Both the position numbers and the translations under genes were made by a program. From Prunella strophiata (lineage: Eukaryota; Chordata; Aves; Passeriformes; Prunellidae): a DNA stretch of 64,000 nt. The DNA is taken from contig JAZBQD010000014.1 in assembly GCA_036583965.1 (NCBI GenBank), positions 68,461,835 through 68,525,834 on the forward strand. Direction: 5' to 3'. The notes under the pieces are model-generated. The model did no database searches and had not been told where the DNA came from. It saw only the letters and a list, made by a program, of their open reading frames with translations. Positions 57,681-64,000 of this stretch are shown piece after piece (the stretch's first letter is position 1; the number at the start of each line of letters is the position of its first letter).

Positions 57681-60470
57681 GATGGATGTTCGAGGTGCAA
57701 AGCTCTGAGTAACTTGACAAGCCTGTGGAGGATTCCAGGGCACATTGTGTCTTTCTCCTGAGGGAACTCAACTGCTGAGCCAAGATGAGAAAAGAATTTT
57801 GGATTAACAAGGTGGTGTTCAGCATTTTGTCAGTTAATGAGACAAAATTGGTGTAGACACAGACTTTTGAGTTAGTCACCCGTCTGCTGTCGCGGTGACA
57901 GCAGAGGAGAAGCAGCAGCCCAGATGACCTACTTCTGATGCCTGCATTGGGGTGAAATGAGCTCCACTGTGAAGTGGCTGCTTTGCTGCACTGGCTATGA
58001 GCACCCAAATGCTGCAGATGTCACATTTGGTTTGAGGATACCCACCAAACCTCCCACCTGGCACTCAACTGCCACGAACAAACTCTGCCTGCTATAATTA
58101 GCACCAAACATTGCCCTGCGTTGCCTTGGTGTCCATAACAGTGTCCCAGTGCTTAGAGACCTTGGCAAAAACAAACTCCCTGCCACCAGGTTTAATCTCT
58201 TCAATCAGATGAGCTAGAAATTTGTCAGTTGTCCTGGATCCAGACCCTGTCACCAACCTCACCATCTTTCTGACTCTAGTGCAGAGGTTATAAATGCTGG
58301 AGCACAGCAGGTTTGGGGCTGGATTCTAGGTAGTTTCATTCTTGAAGGGTAATGCAATTAAAGGTGAAAGCAATGGACTGCAGCTGGCAAATCTGTAGTA
58401 TGGAAAGGTCCAAAATGTCCACATGAGTCCAAACACCTGTTCTGTTCAGGCCTCTGATGGTCAATGCCTCTCTGCTGTTGGGAGGAAAAGGAAGGAAGAA
58501 GGTGACCTAGACAGGATCCAGCTGACTGTAAAGCATGCAAATGAAATACAGGAGTTATTTCCATAAAGCAGATAATATTTCATGCTCTGGGTCTGTTCTT
58601 CCAAGAAAACAGCAGCTATTTATCAGGCTGTTCAACACAAGTACTCTTACCCTGAGGAAGTTCTCCTCTGACCCTAAGGAATTAAACTGTCCACATTTCA
58701 CAGCCAGACCTTATTTCATCACCTGCATCCATCCAGCTGAGGGAACTGCCTGGTGGTTGGCTTTGGAGGTAGCAGAGGAATCATTCATGTGGGGCAAACA
58801 GCCTCAAGCTTTCTCCCAGAGATCAGGACAAAGCTCATTGCTAACTTAAGGACATTCAGTGCTGAAAAGGAGTCCTCACCCCAACAAGCTGAGCTCAGAC
58901 AGTGAATGCAATTGGCTTTGAATCTGATTGTATTTACCAACTGTACAAAATGTGCAAATTTTGCTGGAGGTCACCTTCATCCAGCAGAATTCCATCATGT
59001 GTGGGATGGTCTTGTGCTTTGAAAGGGTACAGTGACACTGCAGGCAGGAAATCAGATTAAAAAACAACATGTGGGATCTTTTATATCTCTTCTGGGTGTA
59101 CATTTACCCTCTTCTCTATTGATACCTCTGATTATCACAGTTCAGCCCTTCTGAAGTCCTGTCTATTTTGATCCCTGCATGGTGATAACCATAAGCCTTA
59201 CACACTCCTCTGAAGAAAGCATTAAACAATCTTATAATTTTAGGCTCTGTTCTAAGGTGGATGGTCCCAACTCCTAATTTTCTTTATTTTTAGTTCCCAG
59301 AGATCAACTTTCCCTCATCTTGAGTTTGACTTGCAACTTACTTTCAATATAGGGAATTATTAAATAAGTCTTTGAAAGTGAGAATATTTTGGGCAGAGTT
59401 TCACATGTCCCCATGTCGCACAGAAGCTGATGTCACTTGTGTTGAAGGAACAAAGAGAGGACAATTTCCAGGGCTGATTTACTTCCTATCAGCCAGACTG
59501 CCCCTGGCTCAGATGCCCCCATGACCATCTTCAATATATCTGTCACCTGCATGATACAAAGAGTAGCACTCAAAAAACACCTCATTAGCCGTTTTCACGG
59601 TGAGCAAGTGGAAAACCTGAATATGTGATGTGACTAATAAAAGCCAGACACTGAGCTTCCTCAATTTGGAGTGTTTTTGTCAGGTCATTTAAAGTTAGAA
59701 GTGGAAAGTACTCCAGATGCTCTGCCAGATATGTGCAGGTTAGACTATAAAAGGATAGATGAAAGATAATATGAAAAAATAAATCAGAATAGAATGATAG
59801 TATCTACCTGCTTGGCTGTTCAGTATTCACCAGGATGATTACATCTGTGTCATCCCTGTTTAATGGGATCAAGAAAATTCAAAAATTAAATATTTGCACA
59901 AAGACAGTAAACTGCACCCATTTTAATGCATCCTGGTTGCTGTGGCATCTCAAATGCCCATGCACAGCCAAACCTCAGCTCTCACACTCCCCAAAAAGTG
60001 ACATTGTCTGAGCAGAGCTGCTGGCACTCACTGATGGTCACAGGCATTGCTGTGAGCTCCCCATGGTGGTACAGCCTGGCTCTGCCCTTGGAATGCTCCA
60101 TTCTGGCAACATCCAGCTCCAGTGTGGAGCTTTGAAATGAGAAATCATAACCAACAAATAGGGAATTTTCAATACATGAGAAAACAGAGGAGCTAAGGGA
60201 GGGAGAGCTTCATGAGAAGGATCTGCTGCCAAAGGCAACAAGCATCAGAAGGAGCCCAGAGGAGACAGAGCACCTTGTCCTCATTTTGGCTCTTCCACTA
60301 ACTCCAAATGTGGATTGGGGAAGTCACTTCCTTGCCTTTCCCCTTGCCCAACACCTGTAAATTCTTGATTACAATAAATTCTTGATAAAAACCTTCATGT
60401 TAACTGCAGAGATGTCTCTATGTTCTCCTGCTTGATGCCATGTGCACTCTTTAAGCTAAGACAGGACTCT
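57681..60470. other. Intergenic sequence
   Basis: I see no exon, RNA gene or recognisable element. Confidence 0.45.
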
Positions 60471-60471
60471 T

Positions 60472-60830
60472 AGAATCACAGAATCATTTGGGTTGGAAGG
60501 GACCTTAAAGATCACATTGTTCCAACCCCTGCCACGGGCAGGGACACCTTCCACTATCCCAGGCTGCTCCAAGCCCTGTCCAACCTGGCCTTGAACACTT
60601 ATAGGGATGGGGCAGCCACAGCTTCTCTGGGCTCATTACACACACAGTAAAGAATTTCTTTCTGATATCCAATCTAACACTGTTCTCTGTCAGGTTAAAG
60701 CCATTCCCCCTTGTCCTATCACTCCATGCCCTCATACAAAGTCCCTTTCCAGCTCTCTTGGAGACTGCTTAGGTACTGGAAAGTGTCTGAAGTTCTCCCC
60801 AGACCCTTCTCTTCTCTGGGCTGAAGGATC
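60472..60830 (-). mobile_element. CR1 LINE 3' fragment
   Basis: It reads AGAATCACAGAATCATTTGGGTTGGAAGGGACC, then CACCTTCCACTATCCCAGGCTGCTCC, then CCCCTTGTCCTATCACTCCATGCCC. The broken reading frame includes IRKKFFTVCV. Confidence 0.93.
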
Positions 60831-63800
60831 ATTGAAAACATCTCCTGCTAATTTTGAATAACTAGAAAACAACAGAGCAGAATTTTAGTCAAAGTGTTTC
60901 TACCTTACGTTTTAAAAGAAAGAGAGAAAAGTTTCATTTGTTTTTGCTTCAGGAAGCTCTCTGTGCCAACAGAGAAGAAAGTCCCTTTCTAAAATAACAA
61001 GAAATTCATTAGCACTGCTTGTACTTTTTTAAGGTCACCATTACAGATATTTTTGATAACACATCCTTTTACGCACATGTGGTCTGGTCTGATGGTGGAG
61101 ATAATGCTGTTTACCTGAAGAGTAGGTTTGGGGTAGGTTTTTTTTATGTCTCCTTTATTCTTCAGGAACAAAAGGATGGACAATGCTCACACCTGGCCAC
61201 TGCTTGTCTATGGTTAAGGCATTGCAATGAGTGTAGAAGGAAAAGCAAGGCACATGGTGAACATTGTCAGGTTGAAAAAGGTGAAAGCTCAGTGTTCAAT
61301 TTCCATCATTTGCCATCCATGATACAATGATCAGATCATCAAGGACTTTAGAGTCCTCTATCTCTGGCTACACTGCTTTTGTTTTTTTAAGAAATATAAG
61401 AATTGACAGGCTGGGCTACATTACCCATCAGAGTAGTTCAGTATCAGGTCTTTTTCAGTAATCAGGATAATATTTCTGGAGGAAGAGGCAAGAAATCCTG
61501 CCAGAAAATGCAGAATAATCATCCTTTGTTCCTAATCTTTATATGTTGTTTAATAACATATAAAAGCTTTTCTGTCTTGAATGAGATATACACTCAGAGT
61601 ATATACACAGCTCTTTGTTTCTTATTCAAGCAACATCTTGTGAATTGTAGAGTTATAAAAAACTGCATGGCAAACAATTATGTATTTTCATAAAATTAAA
61701 ACTATGACCAAAAATAAGTCTTAGGATATAAAGGGGAATATGGAAAGTGTCCCAGTAAATTAGGAAAGTGCTGTTCCAAGGATTGTGTTCTGAGAGATGA
61801 TTGACCACCTGGCCACAGCCTGTGCTTGAAAACATATTGGGCATCTCAGTTTTAGAAAGATAAAAATTAATGAGATTAATTATATTCTAATTGTATAAGA
61901 CAACATCCCTATGTCCTTATATCCATATATATGGTCCTGTTGTGAGATGGAAAGTTTAACTTCTAAACAGCTGGAAAATGCTGCTTGGGGCTTGAGGAAG
62001 ATCCAAATACTAAACCAGAGTCATATCCCTTAAACCAGACTGGTCAGGGATGAGGATGTTCCAGTGTTCCTGCCTCTGTTGGCATCACACCCCTCTGTGG
62101 AAAAAAAAAAAAAACATTTGGAGGGGTTGGCATGTAAGTCCTCTACAACTTCCCTAAACCAGCATTTCTTCATTCAACAGATTCTGAACATCTGTCTTAG
62201 CTTCAAAAATTCACCTGGAATATCAATGCCACTGGGCACACTTCAGGATCCAGGATGCTGAACATGATCCACATGGGAAGAAATCCACACAAAAAAACAG
62301 ACAAGATCATGTTCCAGCACAAAATTCTGCATGGAAAAGAAGCTGAATTTCTGTTTAAAATTCATAAATTTCTGTTTAATAGCTGGAGATCCCTAATGGA
62401 GGAGGAGATCTCCTTTTGACATTTTCCCCAGTGGTCAGAGCACTTAGAGAGTAAATCCAGAGCAAGTCTGGGTGCCAAATCTTCTCCTTCATCTCTCTGG
62501 AGAAGTACAGAAGGTAAGAAAGCCATAGAAATAATCACAGATTCATCAAAGAGTTCAGATTGGAAACAAGGCTGGTAATGAGATCCCACCTGGATTTATT
62601 CTCTTGGGGTTTGCAAACCTCCAAGGAGAGACAAGCAGAAACAACTTCTCTGGGCAATCTGTTACTGTCCATGAGTATCTCAGTGTCCATTAATGTGCTG
62701 CCAACACCAAATAATTCTGTTTATGACACGAATGTCGTGACAGCCACCATGACAGGACCTCAGAGAATTCTCTTTGAACTTCAAGTTCTTGGACTCAGCT
62801 GTTTTGGGCTGAAAACAGTGGTTCATGAGAACTTGATACAAATCTTGAGCAAGCGGAAGGGTAACCTCACCTACCTGTGAATCTTCAGAGCAGAGGCATT
62901 TCCAGAGCTCCGCTCGATAACAATTCTTAGAATTTAATCTCATATCCAGAATTTTATTTCAGTCCAAAAAGACTCCCTGTAAATTTGGACAGAGCTTTCA
63001 TTCGGATGTTTGTAAAGCTGATTTTCTTCTCCACTTCCAAACTCTCCTTCACTGTTTGCCTTGGCTTACAGTGTCTTTCTCAATTATTAGCTTTAAAACT
63101 GGTGACCAATGCAACAGAGGTTTAAGTCCCCCCAACCCCTCATTTTCATAAAATCACAGAACATTTTAAGCAGAAAGTTACACACAGGGATAATTGAGTC
63201 CAACCCCCAGCAAAGGTTCTTAATGCAGATCTTTGTAGGTCCATTTCAACTCAGGATCTTCTAGAATTTCAAAAAGACAAACCTCCTGAAATCCCTCCCG
63301 TTTTGCAGGCAGTGGGATTTTCAGCATGTAAGAAACCTGCATTTTTGGCACAGAAACCCACTGTGGCTGACACGGGGGAGTTCTGAATAATTTCTTATCC
63401 AAATCCTTCCTCTAGCAGAGCAGCACAACCCTTTTTTTTCCTCAGTGATGGCACATATCCCATCTGTACTGAGTCTAGTCATGTGTAATATTTTCACTGC
63501 TATGTTTTTGACATTTTCTCACTTCTTTAAACAAGCTTGAGACAGTGGTGGTAGGACAAAATGGTCATTTCCTCATTTAAAGCATGGGGGTTTTTTTCCC
63601 ATGGCTGGCCAAACAAAAACACTCCCTGTGCAGTGTCAAAAGCAATGAAATTTTCTTCAGTTGTCATCAAAAATATTGAAGTATGTGTGTTGGAAACTTC
63701 ATCTGTGATGAAATGTTTCTGTTCTGGGACATTTATTACTCATTTGAGTTATGGAACTCAGCCAAAGTATGAAACTAGGTGAAAATGTGAAGCAAGTAAA

Positions 63801-64000
63801 AAATAGGGGAAAAACCCCCACAATTTTCTGGGGGTTTGGGTTATTCTATATATGGCAAAAGGCACTGTTTCCTACACTGCTTTCACAGTCACATTTTCAG
63901 CTGTTCCCTTACCAGAAGAAAGAATATTTCAAACGCCTTTCTAACCATTTCCAATTCCTTCAGGTTACTACTCCTTGAAGTTTGGGTTTTGGTTTTTTTT
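60831..64000. other. Intergenic sequence
   Basis: No gene is supported. There is an A tract at about 62100-62115, and a weak CR1-like tail near 63150-63235 (AAATCACAGAACATTTTAAGCAGAAAG, GAGTCCAACCCCCAGC). Confidence 0.45.

Noticed and set aside
62560..62880. A 106-codon open frame
   Set aside because: No start context, splice sites, composition bias or domain; it is probably chance.

Overview
The window looks like nuclear DNA of a bird, most likely a passerine. The evidence is: many fragments of CR1 LINEs (both the 3' tails with their ATTCTRTGATT-type ends and pieces of reverse transcriptase), several solo or paired endogenous-retrovirus LTRs that resemble families I remember from songbirds, split eukaryotic genes with GT/AG introns, and a recognisable vertebrate IL2RA gene. 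There is no bacterial-style gene organisation, and most short open frames are noise in introns and repeats.

Region 1-32.8 kb is a young segmental duplication of a gene for a small secreted nuclease of the ENDOD1-like (DNA/RNA non-specific endonuclease, beta-beta-alpha-metal) family. Unit A (1 to about 9507) and unit B (15136-26000) are direct copies. Unit C (26501-32825) is an inverted copy of the 3' half of the unit. B and C therefore form a large imperfect palindrome with 6.3 kb arms, interrupted by a gap of exactly 500 N (26001-26500). Each complete gene has an apparent non-coding first exon behind a TATA box, a signal-peptide exon and a catalytic exon, all on the minus strand for A and B. 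Copy B is intact (276 aa). Copy A has a one-base insertion in the signal-peptide exon. Copy C, on the plus strand, keeps an intact catalytic exon, but its upstream exons would fall in the gap.

Region 9.5-15.1 kb separates units A and B and is almost all mobile-element debris: two CR1 fragments in opposite orientation, a partial extra copy of unit sequence, a long CR1 split by a nested solo LTR with a direct-repeat target site, and an ERVL-like LTR whose end coincides with the edge of unit B.

Region 32.8-38.4 kb holds CR1 fragments and unassigned sequence. Region 38.4-49.8 kb is IL2RA (CD25) on the minus strand: signal-peptide exon, sushi domain 1, acidic/polar linker, sushi domain 2 and a transmembrane exon; one or more stalk exons were not found. 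Region 49.8-64 kb has no gene that I can support. It contains a compact LTR-to-LTR element with perfect 6-bp target-site duplication, primer-binding site and polypurine tract (51448-52789), further CR1 tails and simple repeats.

The most interesting signal is in the nuclease family. Between copies A and B the introns differ by roughly one to two percent by eye, while the mature N-terminal part of the signal-peptide exon differs by about twelve percent in concentrated blocks. That pattern suggests diversifying selection or imported conversion tracts.
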